Positions 44,371-53,859 of a stretch of 64,000 bases of DNA are shown in pieces; the first letter of the stretch is position 1; every line of letters begins with the position of its first letter. This stretch comes from Clostridiales bacterium (GTDB lineage Bacteria > Bacillota > Clostridia > Christensenellales > Borkfalkiaceae): contig SVIG01000001.1 in the NCBI GenBank assembly GCA_015071005.1, forward strand, positions 248,001 to 312,000, read 5' to 3'. The position numbers and the translations under genes were made by a program. The notes under the pieces are model-generated. The model made no database searches. It had not been told where the DNA came from and saw only the letters and a program-made list of their open reading frames with translations.

Positions 44371-44784
44371 TTATTTTTTTATTAAAAACTCCAACTTCCG
44401 ATACAAGTTTTCGCGATTTTTCTTTTTAAGCTCACATTCCCAAATGCGTATAACATTCCATCCTTTAGCGATTAGAGTTTTTGTTACTTCCTCATCGTGC
44501 GATTTATTGTATCGACGTTTTTTCTCCCAAAAATCAGAATTTTCTTTCGGAATAATGTTACGACAATCGTGACCATGCCAAAAACAACCATCAACAAAAA
44601 CTACAACTCTTTTCTTCGGAAAAACAAAATCTGGCTTCCCTTTCATCGGATAAGTTCTACGCCACCCACTTATGTGCAATTCCTTAAATATTTTTATAAG
44701 TTTTAGCTCCGTAGTTTTCGTGTTTTTGCTTTTTACAGCTTTCATAACCTCAGAGCGTTTTTCTCTAGAAAATATGTCCGCCAT
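44371..44784 (-). CDS. vsr: Very-short-patch mismatch endonuclease Vsr
   Basis: 137 residues, the usual length. RRTYPMKGKPDFVFP with the catalytic Asp (about 52) and the FVDGCFWHGHDC motif (64-74) with metal- and base-contacting His residues are diagnostic. Vsr nicks at T:G mismatches that arise from deamination of 5-methylcytosine, so it belongs with a C5 methylase; here that is the enzyme at 53860-55107, in the same island. Last gene of the second defence unit, five bases after its neighbour. Confidence 0.95.
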   Translation of the reverse strand: MADIFSREKRSEVMKAVKSKNTKTTELKLIKIFKELHISGWRRTYPMKGKPDFVFPKKRVVVFVDGCFWHGHDCRNIIPKENSDFWEKKRRYNKSHDEEVTKTLIAKGWNVIRIWECELKKKNRENLYRKLEFLIKK

Positions 44785-44788
44785 ACCT

Positions 44789-45355
44789 TTATTTTACCAA
44801 CACCCCATGCTTTTGACTTAATTGTAAGGCTAACGACATAATATCTATCAACGCTTGATGGTCATCATTAAGGTAAAATCTATCGATAGAATTCTTCAAA
44901 TCAACTTTCAACGCATCAGTATCCACGTCAGACGAAAGATCCATCAATCCGCCAGACATATTAATAATACTTTTATACGCCTCCTCTGACAATACACGAA
45001 TCGAATGTTCCCAACTCGGTCTAATCCTATCACTTGCAACTCCTAATTGCTCTACATACCCCCCGTCTTCCAGCTTGATTGATACGTTATTAAAAAACAT
45101 TTTACATTGCTTTAATTCTGCAAAATAGGTTGCCCCACCGTCATTCGAATAAATCTCCCCTATAATACCCATCCCAAAATAATATCGAATATTATACGGA
45201 CTCGACGACGCTCCTTGTTTTCCTTGATGATAAATAAAAACATCCCCCGTTTTTATTGTACTTCTATAACGCGCAGGAAAATGGTACAACTTGAACAGTT
45301 CATCTTTGTATTCGGATTTAAAATCCTTCTTTTGCGATAAAATAATATATGCCAC
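44789..45355 (-). CDS. EVE/PUA-like protein, putative modified-DNA reader
   Basis: 188 residues. The N-terminal half (about 15-95) has the EVE-like pattern: STIKTGDVFIYHQGKQG, then YYFGMGIIGEI and YFAELKQCKMF. Such domains bind modified bases or nucleic acid and occur in restriction systems. The C-terminus is helical. It starts with GTG at 45355, seven bases after AAGGAG, four bases past the previous stop. Assignment is by pattern only. Confidence 0.62.
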   Translation of the reverse strand: MAYIILSQKKDFKSEYKDELFKLYHFPARYRSTIKTGDVFIYHQGKQGASSSPYNIRYYFGMGIIGEIYSNDGGATYFAELKQCKMFFNNVSIKLEDGGYVEQLGVASDRIRPSWEHSIRVLSEEAYKSIINMSGGLMDLSSDVDTDALKVDLKNSIDRFYLNDDHQALIDIMSLALQLSQKHGVLVK

Positions 45356-45359
45356 CCTT

Positions 45360-46097
45360 TTACTCCTTCATATTGTTTCTAACTTTTACAAGCGTATCGT
45401 AAGCAATTTTCTTAATTTCTTCAGCATCGAGAAAATCAAACACGTTAATTGCCGCGTATCGATTTAAGATTTTATTGCTTTCACGGAAATATTTGTCTAT
45501 GCCTTCTTTAGGTCCAACAAGTTCCTTAAAATCTTTTAACGCCAACAAAACACCTTTTGTTCTATTAAAATTTCTCCCATTTAACGTGCCTAAAAAATCT
45601 CGTCCAACCATCTGGTTTTCAAAAAGAATTTTAGTTAAAGCATAAGGGTCCCTCGTATTATCTTTATCATACGTTAAATGTGCCCACCACCATAAACGAG
45701 ACAAAGCATTCCAATAATATAATCCTAAACCATCGCCAGATACAAAATATCGATCGGAAACAGAACTCTTTCCCCAACGGGCCTGAATATATTTTCGACA
45801 TTCTTGATTAGCGTGACACATATAAGCCCACATATACTTATTAGTCGCTTGTAAAGGCGTTATTTTAAAAGCCTCGTAAAGATTCCTTGCGTTAATGAAA
45901 TCATTCTCGTCTTCGTTGCCATTCCCCGTATAATACGGATTAAATTTGTTTACTTCAACGGAAGACAAAGCAAAATACGCATCATTCCCAAAATATTCAG
46001 TCAACCATTCCTCTGTCCCCGAATACTTTTCGAGATTAATATCAACGTCATTCAACAACTTGTCATACGCTTCTTCTGTAAAATAACCTAAAAACAT
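45360..46097 (-). CDS. DUF6339-like protein
   Basis: 245 residues. NDAYFALSSVEVNKF...DFINARNLYEAFKITPLQAT...RYFVSGDGLGLYYWNALSRLWWWAHLTYD is the sequence type I recall as DUF6339, known from defence-like gene neighbourhoods; no activity is established. Helical, Trp-rich, no signal peptide. Its ATG overlaps the previous stop (TAATG) with GGAGG upstream, so it is tightly coupled to the 308-residue protein. Confidence 0.68.
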   Translation of the reverse strand: MFLGYFTEEAYDKLLNDVDINLEKYSGTEEWLTEYFGNDAYFALSSVEVNKFNPYYTGNGNEDENDFINARNLYEAFKITPLQATNKYMWAYMCHANQECRKYIQARWGKSSVSDRYFVSGDGLGLYYWNALSRLWWWAHLTYDKDNTRDPYALTKILFENQMVGRDFLGTLNGRNFNRTKGVLLALKDFKELVGPKEGIDKYFRESNKILNRYAAINVFDFLDAEEIKKIAYDTLVKVRNNMKE

Positions 46098-47023
46098 TAA
46101 TCAAGACCTCCGGTATTTACGTATTCACCGCTGTTAGCCGCTTCCTCAAGCGTATCTTTAACGCTCTTCAACCCATCCATCGCCACGTCACCAAGCATAC
46201 GGCTCGCTAAATCAGAATAAGAATATAAATCGTATTCCGTTTCATAATCAATCTCCAAGCTCTTAGCCTTTCTCTCTATGGTACGAAACCATCTTTTTTC
46301 GCTATAATCCGTTCCATTCTCCCGATAAGTATCCACCATCCTCGCCAGAGCTTCAACCAAAACAGGATAAACGATTATGCCCGTTAAATATCTTCTTAAC
46401 GACCCGTTATTAAAATCCTTCATATCCCAATATAATTGATTTAACGGAAGACTTAACTTAATAACAATTTTTTCGTCCGTATCAAAATCGGCAACAATAT
46501 CGGTAATCGCCGAAGGATCCTTTTCAATTTTAAAAATGGAAGTTATCGGTTTCTCCAACTCGGAATCATCGATTGGAATAACTCGCGTCTCACCTTTTGC
46601 CAGTATATCGCCTTTTTTCACGGGGAAAATCATGTTTTTGAAATATAATTCGTTAAATTCCCCTTTACAACAAAAATCGTTAACGTTGCTGTTTGCGACA
46701 ATATATCCACAAAACTCAATATTTCGTTTCACGTTAAATTTAGGAATTTGAATAATTTTCTTGTTTTCATTCTTATCAAACGTGTAAACCTTTCTATAAA
46801 AAGCAGAACTGCTTCGAATTAAAACAATGACGCTTGCTTTTCCTTCTATGACGTATTTCGTTAATCCCTCACAAATCAATTCACAATTAGAAGGAATTTC
46901 TATATACTCGTCAGTAACCTTAATCTCCGATTCCTCGAATGAAATATCAAATTTACACCCTTCGATATAATCATCTCTCTCGGACGATAATACGGGATTA
47001 GGAAACTCCATAAAGATACCCAT
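46097..47023 (-). CDS. Unknown protein of the GHKL unit
   Basis: 308 residues, no recognised domain. The first 160 residues are beta-rich (IPSNCELICEGLTKYVIEGK), the rest helical with VYPVLVEALARMVDTY and a conserved-looking FRTIERKAKSLEID. No membrane segment. Its start overlaps the GHKL stop (TAATG), and the next gene overlaps in the same way, which suggests fixed stoichiometry and a complex with the GHKL ATPase. Confidence 0.7.
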   Translation of the reverse strand: MGIFMEFPNPVLSSERDDYIEGCKFDISFEESEIKVTDEYIEIPSNCELICEGLTKYVIEGKASVIVLIRSSSAFYRKVYTFDKNENKKIIQIPKFNVKRNIEFCGYIVANSNVNDFCCKGEFNELYFKNMIFPVKKGDILAKGETRVIPIDDSELEKPITSIFKIEKDPSAITDIVADFDTDEKIVIKLSLPLNQLYWDMKDFNNGSLRRYLTGIIVYPVLVEALARMVDTYRENGTDYSEKRWFRTIERKAKSLEIDYETEYDLYSYSDLASRMLGDVAMDGLKSVKDTLEEAANSGEYVNTGGLD

Positions 47024-48969
47024 TATCTACCTCCTTCCGACAAAATCAAACTCAATCCCATTTTTTCTTTATTTTCAAAAGTAACCATAAATTCCGCCGG
47101 AATATCCGCAGGTATTTTTATTGGACCCGCCTTTCCACCAACACAATTTACAGGCTTCCCTTGATACATAAACTTAGAAATCTTAAGGTCGTCCGTTCTA
47201 CCGTCTTCTCCTGCCGCCACACATTCAACGTATAAAGCTTCATAATCTTTTTTCGGTTTAATAACGATTTTATACATCCCCAACGCCGCGCTAACAGGAA
47301 AAGCTCTTCTTTGCGGCAAATCTTTAATAGGGATAATTTTCGACCCCTTACCTTCCCCGATTCCTTTCTTCGTTTCCGTATCTTCCTTCGGCGGATTTAC
47401 TCTAGGTTTTTTTACACCGGGTTTAGGATCAGGGCTTTGGGTCTCATTTCCATAATCTCCGGAAGTTTCCGCCCCTTCCTGTGGTTTACCACGAACAACC
47501 ATTTCTTCGGGTTTATTTTTCTTAATTTTAGGCTTCCCAATTTTTACCTTTACCCTCAAAATATCCGTTCCCGTTGCATCCGTAGGCAAAGAACCGTCTT
47601 CCGTATCCGCCAAATGCGCACTTACCCCCACGGCGTCGATTGAATTTCCTGCAGGAACTTCGTATTGCGCCTTTAAAAGTTTTACCAATTCTCCATCAAG
47701 AAAAGTCAATGCTTTTCTCGCATCGTTTCTTTTATCTTTTTGTACTTTACTTTCGCCTTTAATCAATTTGTGGTCCCAGCGATTATGACGAGGCGGCTCG
47801 CAAGCCCTTAATAATTTACCAAGTTTTTCCCCACGCACAATTAAAATTGCCGCGTAATGTTGAAAGATTTTATTATATCCTTTCCCGACCAACATTCCCG
47901 TCGAACGAAAATTTGCTATTGTTCTTGAATAGGAACTTTCTGCTTTTATATATATTTCAGCAGCATTCTCTTCCTCTAAAACGGTTAAAGAAACTTTATT
48001 GTCAGGTTGAGTAAATGCCGCGTATAATTGTGCCGTAATAGCAACTTGCTTATCCGTCTTCGCATATTCGTCAATTTTATCGGCAATTTTCGTAGCATCA
48101 ATCACAAATGAATCCCCGTCGCCTTTAATCTCAACGACCAATTTATTTTCATGAATCGCAACGAAAAAATTCTTGATTACCGCTTTCGCAACGTTATGTT
48201 CCCAACTTTCAGTTTCATTGAAACCCACTATAATAATGTCTGTACCCTTTTCTTTTCTATTAAAAAGGTCGCGAAAATTATTAACGTCTTCTTTATAAAT
48301 AGGCTTCCAAATCTCGTTATCATCGTCATTGTTTTGATAACGACCAACTCGTTGCGTCGCCTTTCCTTGTTCATTAAATAAGGTTGCCGCCCTTGCGACA
48401 CCAATAAATGCACGTTTATCGTCTTCGTCAAGGGTATTATAAAACACCATACTTAACGCAGAACAAGCAAAAGGCGCGTTTTTACCTATACCAAAAGAAC
48501 CGCCGCTATTGTCATCGGGCTTTACCGACATACCATCGGCTCCGGTCAACGCCTCCCAAGGAGTATCAAGCGCATCTAAATTATGGTTCCCAACCAATCC
48601 ACGAGTATTATAATCACTTGCTATTAAAACGCTAATTTGAGGTTTACTTAGTACACTTTCCGCATCATCCAAAAACGTTTCCAATTTTTCATCGATTTTC
48701 TCCCCTCGGGACCAAAAACGACGACAACCCTGCAAGCATTTTTCATAACCAGAAAAAACGTCGTATTTATCTCTTTCAACGTGTTTCAATTCAAAAACGA
48801 CCTTCACGGGCTCCAAACTATTTTTATCGCGAGCGTCCAAAGAATTTTGACAGATTTCACGCGCTAAATTATCAATTAATTCCTCGCCCTTAAATCCCTC
48901 TATATCGTTATTTGTGTATCCTTGCTTTGTCCCTCCGGAAAGGGGCGGAAATCTCCAACCTATCTTCAT
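47023..48969 (-). CDS. GHKL (Hsp90/MutL-type) ATPase
   Basis: 648 residues. The Bergerat fold shows as EICQNSLDAR with Asn42 (N box), ASDYNTRGL with Asp119, and GGSFGIGKNA (156-165, G boxes). Residues about 190-400 form a second, transducer-like domain; a Lys/Pro-rich linker (about 480-560) and a beta-rich C-terminal domain (about 565-645) follow. MutL-like ATPases of this kind are found with C5 methylases and Vsr in restriction-like loci, where they may act as ATP-driven clamps. GGGAG precedes the ATG. It is longer than a MutL N-terminal unit and lacks a MutL endonuclease motif. Confidence 0.83.
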   Translation of the reverse strand: MKIGWRFPPLSGGTKQGYTNNDIEGFKGEELIDNLAREICQNSLDARDKNSLEPVKVVFELKHVERDKYDVFSGYEKCLQGCRRFWSRGEKIDEKLETFLDDAESVLSKPQISVLIASDYNTRGLVGNHNLDALDTPWEALTGADGMSVKPDDNSGGSFGIGKNAPFACSALSMVFYNTLDEDDKRAFIGVARAATLFNEQGKATQRVGRYQNNDDDNEIWKPIYKEDVNNFRDLFNRKEKGTDIIIVGFNETESWEHNVAKAVIKNFFVAIHENKLVVEIKGDGDSFVIDATKIADKIDEYAKTDKQVAITAQLYAAFTQPDNKVSLTVLEEENAAEIYIKAESSYSRTIANFRSTGMLVGKGYNKIFQHYAAILIVRGEKLGKLLRACEPPRHNRWDHKLIKGESKVQKDKRNDARKALTFLDGELVKLLKAQYEVPAGNSIDAVGVSAHLADTEDGSLPTDATGTDILRVKVKIGKPKIKKNKPEEMVVRGKPQEGAETSGDYGNETQSPDPKPGVKKPRVNPPKEDTETKKGIGEGKGSKIIPIKDLPQRRAFPVSAALGMYKIVIKPKKDYEALYVECVAAGEDGRTDDLKISKFMYQGKPVNCVGGKAGPIKIPADIPAEFMVTFENKEKMGLSLILSEGGR

Positions 48970-48984
48970 TAGCGATACTCTCCC

Positions 48985-49215
48985 TTATCTTAACGTAAAT
49001 TTTTCTTCTTGCGTATCAATGCCTAAAAAACGATTTTTCGCGTTTTTTAATTCCTTTTCAAGCGTTCCAAATATCTTCTTAATATCCGCGTCTGTATATT
49101 CGTAATTCGATTTACTTGAACAATTCCCCAATAAACGCATCATTTCAAGGATTTTATTAGTTCTTGCTTCTGCCAAACGTACGAAACGGTCTCTTTTGCT
49201 TTCATTTTGTGCCAT
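48985..49215 (-). CDS. Small helical protein of the defence island
   Basis: 76 residues: MAQNESKRDRFVRLAEARTN then KILEMMRLLGNCSS and a second helix (ADIKKIFGTLEKELKNAKNR). It looks like a small two-helix DNA- or partner-binding protein. AGGTGAAAATT precedes the ATG at 49215. First gene of the second unit, behind its own promoter. Confidence 0.75.
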   Translation of the reverse strand: MAQNESKRDRFVRLAEARTNKILEMMRLLGNCSSKSNYEYTDADIKKIFGTLEKELKNAKNRFLGIDTQEEKFTLR

Positions 49216-49248
49216 AATTTTCACCTCGTAATTATATTTTTCAAATAT

Positions 49249-49277
49249 ATATTAACACCGTTTTGCATATTTGTCAA
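49249..49277 (-). promoter_or_regulatory. Promoter of the GHKL-to-Vsr unit
   Basis: TTGACA (49272-49277), 17-base spacer, TAATAT (49249-49254), 34 bases before the first start codon. Confidence 0.78.
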
Positions 49278-49383
49278 TAGATTTTATAGAAAAAATTAAA
49301 TTATTTTTATATTTTTATCAAAAATACTGGCTACATTCCTAAAATCTATTGCTCTATATTTTGAAGATATTTTTAAAATATAA

Positions 49384-49411
49384 TAAAAATGCGAGCCGCA
49401 AAAGCCCGCAC
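49384..49411 (-). terminator. Terminator of the helicase unit
   Basis: TGCGGGC and GCTCGCA (49390-49410, one G-U pair) followed by TTTTTATT on the minus strand, just after the coiled-coil membrane protein gene. Confidence 0.8.
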
Positions 49412-49418
49412 TCTACTT

Positions 49419-49991
49419 TTAAATTATCAAGGATACCACTAATAAAACAATGGAAATAGCCGTTCCTATTAAACCACCAATCACAATCTTGCCCAGCTTG
49501 TCAATTTTTTTCTCGCTATTTTCCTGCTCCATCCTCACTTGCGCCATTATTTCGTCCTGCTTAGATTGTAAAGATTCGTTTAAGGCGTCCATTTTATTTA
49601 ATAAAACGTTTACACGCTCAATAAAACCGTTCTTATCTTCTTCTAAACTTTGTTGCAAGGTTTTACATGCGCTCAACAACGTTTCGTATGATTCTTTCGT
49701 TTCTTGCAGCAATACGTCAATAGATTCCTTCGTAACGTTTTGCAGGTTTTCAGCCTGCATATTACCCATATTTAATAGGCTCACGTATTTTTCACCGAGC
49801 TCATCAAACTCTACGGTCATCCGCGCCGTCAAACCATTTAATTTTTGTAAAATTTCTTTCGGTTGCTCCACCGCAGACTCATAATTCACTTGAATTTCCC
49901 GCAATGCACGAAGAACACCGTCGCATTCTTTGATATTATTCTTAAATCTATCAATTTCATCCAATAATTCGCCTATTTCTTGCTTATTCAT
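49419..49991 (-). CDS. Coiled-coil protein with C-terminal membrane anchor
   Basis: About 190 residues. Residues 1-155 are a nearly continuous coiled coil (DEIDRFKNNIKECDGVLRAL...LLNKMDALNESLQ); a single hydrophobic helix follows (KIVIGGLIGTAISIVLLVV). A tail-anchored membrane protein, possibly the membrane effector or tether of the defence unit. I start it at 49991, where GGAGGCTTGATT precedes ATG inside the end of the helicase gene. Last gene of the first unit. Confidence 0.78.
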   Translation of the reverse strand: MNKQEIGELLDEIDRFKNNIKECDGVLRALREIQVNYESAVEQPKEILQKLNGLTARMTVEFDELGEKYVSLLNMGNMQAENLQNVTKESIDVLLQETKESYETLLSACKTLQQSLEEDKNGFIERVNVLLNKMDALNESLQSKQDEIMAQVRMEQENSEKKIDKLGKIVIGGLIGTAISIVLLVVSLII

Positions 49992-49993
49992 AA

Positions 49994-52900
49994 TCAAGCC
50001 TCCATTTGTACGTTTATAATATTCAACAGTAATCTACAATAGTTTTCGTCTTTATCTATATCGGCAAAAAACTCTTTAACGATTTGTTCCACCGATACGG
50101 TCTCTAACAGCATTTCGATAATTTCTTTTCTGTGTACGGCATTACAATTTTGATATAACTGATCGAACAGTTTAAAGTTTTCTTCTATAAAGCTATCACC
50201 TAAACGGTCCGCCGCACGATTTAAACGACTTAAAAAATCGCCGCCGTCTTTTACACCTTTACTCCACAACAAGAATAAATCGTATTTCGCTTCTTGATCG
50301 ATTTCACACAAACGCTTGACGGATGCCAGCCATTTTTTATCATAGAACAACGGTTTTTTCGTCAGAAAATCTTTAAGCTCCCAACCGCTTAACTCAGCGC
50401 GGCGTTCTTCCAATCCTTCAAAATCCAACCCGAAATATTCTTCAAGCTCTTGATCGAACACTGCGCTAATAACGTTGATAACTTGTTCTCGTTGATTCCC
50501 TAAATATTGATTATAATACCAAAGGATATATTTGATAATAATATCCTCCACCGAATCCGCTGAGTTCATTACGGAAAACGCCTTAGAGTCAGCCCCTAAC
50601 TCTCTCATAGATTCTTCCGTATGGTCTTTATAATCGGAAAGTGCACTTAACTCCGATTTTTGGATTCGATAGGCAACGACGTTATCCTGCTCAATTTCAT
50701 AAAACCACTCCTTCAAAATCCCTATCTTTGTAAGAATGATTAAATAAAATTGAATCATCTTCTTTTCTTTTTCCGACGTTACGGGATAAAAGTAAATAAT
50801 TCCGTCACGATGAATTTCTTTTAATTCTTGCCATATCTTGTTTACCTTTTTGATTGTCTCGCCTGAGCCTTCAAGGTAATCAAAAATGGATTTGAATAAA
50901 TCAATAATATCGCTATCCCCACGTTTTTCCGAGCGAACGGCTTCTATAATTTCTTCAATCGACGTATACGGATCAATAATCTCTTTTTCCAATTCGCTTA
51001 TCGTATCCAAATCTTGCGAAACGACAACGGCGTTTCCATCCACGTTATCTTCTCTCGCAATTCTTCCTACTTCTTGAACGAATTGATTAATGGAAACGGG
51101 ATATCCAACGTGAATACAACTATTTACGTTAGGCAAGTTAATACCAATACCCAAATCGTGGCTTGTTACAAGAACGTTTCGCTGTTCCTTTGCGAATGCC
51201 GTATACGTATCTCTTTGGAATGTTAAACAGGTATCGATTTCATTTTTCGTCTTTTCGGGCAGTTCCTCAAACAAAGCGTTTCTGCCTTCTTCATTTTTCA
51301 CGAACACAAGACTTCTGTTGCGCTTTACAAGAACGTCTTTCAAACATTCTGCCGTACGCCTATAAACGTCTTGCAACGTGTTTACGTTAATAAGCTTTAA
51401 CGTAATATCACTACGCTTTAAATTTTTATCTTCAATAACGTTTTCCGATTGAATGGATAAGCGTTCTTTCAAATCCACTAACACCTTTATGCTTGCCGTA
51501 GCGGTAAAACCAATTATACGCACGTCCGCTAAATATTTCTTAAAATACGATGCCAGCATAATGTAGTCAGGTCTAAAATCATGACTCCAAATTGACAAAC
51601 AATGCACTTCGTCCAATATAGCATAATTAACGACGCCGTCGTTTGCTAAATTGGCAACGTACGACAAAAACGTTTTATTTAAAAAGATATCGGGTTTTAC
51701 GTATACTAATTTGTTCGACAATTCAAACGCTTGACCGTATATAAATTCCTTTTCTAAAGTAACAACGTTCGTTATAGAATGTCTATCGTTTAAGTTTCTT
51801 ATTTGATCTTGAATTAAAGCGTCCGTCGGGAAAAGCACTACGGATACACCCGGATTTAAATAAGCTATAAAATAGAATATTAACGACTTGCCGTATCCCG
51901 TGGGCATTAAACACATTGCATTTTTATTTTCGTTCAATATGCGTTTAATTGCCGCAGCCTGCCCGTCTTTTAGTTTTTCTATTTGGAATATATCGACGGC
52001 AAGCCGAGAAAGAATCTCTTCGTTTTGCTCATCAATCTTATATTTAATAGCGCGCTCCGTCCATAAGAAACTGGCATTCACTTTTGATTCGTTTTTATCA
52101 ACGGTATAATATTGCGCCTGCGAATTTTTTACCGAAAGAGTTATGCCGTTATCGACAATGCAATACTTAGGAAGAAATAAATCTATTTTTTGAAGTTTTG
52201 CCAACGCAACGAGATAATATTGAATATCTTCAAACGCTAACATAAATTCATCTTCCGTTCCATCGACAATACTAACGGTTAAGCAGTCGGAAAAAACGTT
52301 ATTCTTTAATAGGGACAATATCAAAAACTGATAACGAATAACGTATTTAAGATTATATTGAATGTTTGCACTTTCCATCCTTTCTTTTAAAAAGGACGAC
52401 GGCGCATATATACGACCTTTACTCAAAATCCCGTGCACGATAGCGTATAACGATCTATTTTTACTCTTACAGACCTCCGACTTAATACCGCGAATATTAA
52501 ATCCATAATCGCTATTGTTAACGCCCACCGAATAAGAAAATTCAACGTTTCTCCCTTGTAAATCAATACGTTTACCCGATTTCACCTCTAAAATTTTGTA
52601 CGGGAGATAAGAATCCTCGTAATTATGTAAACGTATCTGCTTTTCCACGTACTCGATAGAATTTTTATCTTTAATTTTATCAAGCTCGCTACGAATACGT
52701 GCAATATCCGATTTTAATAACGCACCCTCTGGACGAAAAGGTAAATATTTTTCTTCCGTTTTTACTGCCAAATCAACGTCAAAAATATCCTCGTCGATTT
52801 TATATCGATAAGAAAAATTTTTATATTTCGGTTTTATAAACTCTATAAATCGGTTATACGCACGACACAACTCGATTTTATGAATAAACGTGACGGTATC

Positions 52901-53161
52901 CGTTGATCCTTCGTGAACGACCTGATTTCTCTTCTTTATAATCTCGCGCAATAAAGGCGTTTCATCAAAAGAAACCGTTTCCGCAATGGCGTTCGCCTTA
53001 TCCATTAAAGAAAGAGTCTCCATTGGTAGCTTTTCTTCTGTGATAAGCGAATTTAAGGCGCATTCCAAAAGACGACAAATATCAACGAATAATCGTTTGT
53101 CGTTTTCTAACACGTCTTTTTGAATAGCTTGTTTAATTTCATTGATAACGCTATAATCCAT
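49994..53161 (-). CDS. HEPN-like domain fused to RecQ-like helicase
   Basis: 1,055 residues. The N-terminal helical region (1-115) contains KKRNQVVHEG with Arg78 and His83, the RN-x3-H signature of HEPN/DUF4145 domains. The helicase core starts at about 395: MPTGYGKS (Walker A, 419-426), DEVHCLSIWSHDFRPDY (from 517; RecQ reads DEAHCISQWGHDFRPDY) and QEVGRIARED (motif VI). There is no RQC or HRDC domain; the last 330 residues are helical and unrecognised. A DNA-dependent helicase is likely; whether the HEPN-like part is an RNase is open. AAAGGATAAGT precedes the ATG, ten bases after the Sel1 gene. Confidence 0.82.
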   Translation of the reverse strand: MDYSVINEIKQAIQKDVLENDKRLFVDICRLLECALNSLITEEKLPMETLSLMDKANAIAETVSFDETPLLREIIKKRNQVVHEGSTDTVTFIHKIELCRAYNRFIEFIKPKYKNFSYRYKIDEDIFDVDLAVKTEEKYLPFRPEGALLKSDIARIRSELDKIKDKNSIEYVEKQIRLHNYEDSYLPYKILEVKSGKRIDLQGRNVEFSYSVGVNNSDYGFNIRGIKSEVCKSKNRSLYAIVHGILSKGRIYAPSSFLKERMESANIQYNLKYVIRYQFLILSLLKNNVFSDCLTVSIVDGTEDEFMLAFEDIQYYLVALAKLQKIDLFLPKYCIVDNGITLSVKNSQAQYYTVDKNESKVNASFLWTERAIKYKIDEQNEEILSRLAVDIFQIEKLKDGQAAAIKRILNENKNAMCLMPTGYGKSLIFYFIAYLNPGVSVVLFPTDALIQDQIRNLNDRHSITNVVTLEKEFIYGQAFELSNKLVYVKPDIFLNKTFLSYVANLANDGVVNYAILDEVHCLSIWSHDFRPDYIMLASYFKKYLADVRIIGFTATASIKVLVDLKERLSIQSENVIEDKNLKRSDITLKLINVNTLQDVYRRTAECLKDVLVKRNRSLVFVKNEEGRNALFEELPEKTKNEIDTCLTFQRDTYTAFAKEQRNVLVTSHDLGIGINLPNVNSCIHVGYPVSINQFVQEVGRIAREDNVDGNAVVVSQDLDTISELEKEIIDPYTSIEEIIEAVRSEKRGDSDIIDLFKSIFDYLEGSGETIKKVNKIWQELKEIHRDGIIYFYPVTSEKEKKMIQFYLIILTKIGILKEWFYEIEQDNVVAYRIQKSELSALSDYKDHTEESMRELGADSKAFSVMNSADSVEDIIIKYILWYYNQYLGNQREQVINVISAVFDQELEEYFGLDFEGLEERRAELSGWELKDFLTKKPLFYDKKWLASVKRLCEIDQEAKYDLFLLWSKGVKDGGDFLSRLNRAADRLGDSFIEENFKLFDQLYQNCNAVHRKEIIEMLLETVSVEQIVKEFFADIDKDENYCRLLLNIINVQMEA

Positions 53162-53170
53162 ACTTATCCT

Positions 53171-53857
53171 TTACCGACGTTTTCCGCGCCAGAAATAAAT
53201 CTCAGGTCCTCTGTAAAAATGCACTTTATTTGTCAGCACTTTCTGTCTAAAAATCTCGTTAACCGCTTTCCAAGAATCCGCAAGACGAGCTTTATATGCA
53301 GTCTTCTCTTCCTCGATTCTTGCCTGTATTTCCGCATCAATGGCAATTTTTAAAAGTTCTTCTTTCTCTTTAAGTTGCGCCGCCAACCGTTCTTCTACGA
53401 TTGCTTTATAAACGTAAGCGTCTTTATTTCCTTTTTTTATAGCTTTCTTTAAATAAAATATAAATTGGTCAAAATTACGCTCTTCCTCAAAGAAGTACGT
53501 AGCTAAAAATAAATCGGCATAACCCGTTCCCTTAGGCAAAGCCGCACAACGGGTAAAATAATCAAGAGCTCTTCGTTCGTTGACGGAAACGGCAATTCCA
53601 TTTTGATAAAAATACCCTAAATGAAATAAACAAACCTCATCATCCAAGTTAGCTCCCACTTTCAGCCAATAAAGAGCTTCCTTATAATCTTGCGACACCA
53701 ATTTCCCTTCGTAGTATAACAAGAATAATTTTTGGATTGCATCGATTTCTTTCTGCCCCGCTAAATATTTATAGGAAACTAATGCGGTTTGAATATCCGT
53801 TTCTTCAATTGACAATGCCTGTTCAAACGGAACGGGCATTATTTCTTTTTCGTCCAT
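53171..53857 (-). CDS. Sel1-repeat (TPR-like) protein
   Basis: 228 residues. Repeats such as YKEALYWLKVGANLDDEVCL, FHLGYFYQNGIAVSVNERRA and DYFTRCAALP are Sel1-like helical pairs used for protein contacts; a long charged helix (about 160-205) and a basic C-terminus (FYRGPEIYFWRGKRR) follow. Probably a scaffold between methylase and helicase. It starts two bases after the methylase stop. Confidence 0.8.
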   Translation of the reverse strand: MDEKEIMPVPFEQALSIEETDIQTALVSYKYLAGQKEIDAIQKLFLLYYEGKLVSQDYKEALYWLKVGANLDDEVCLFHLGYFYQNGIAVSVNERRALDYFTRCAALPKGTGYADLFLATYFFEEERNFDQFIFYLKKAIKKGNKDAYVYKAIVEERLAAQLKEKEELLKIAIDAEIQARIEEEKTAYKARLADSWKAVNEIFRQKVLTNKVHFYRGPEIYFWRGKRR

Positions 53858-53859
53858 AA

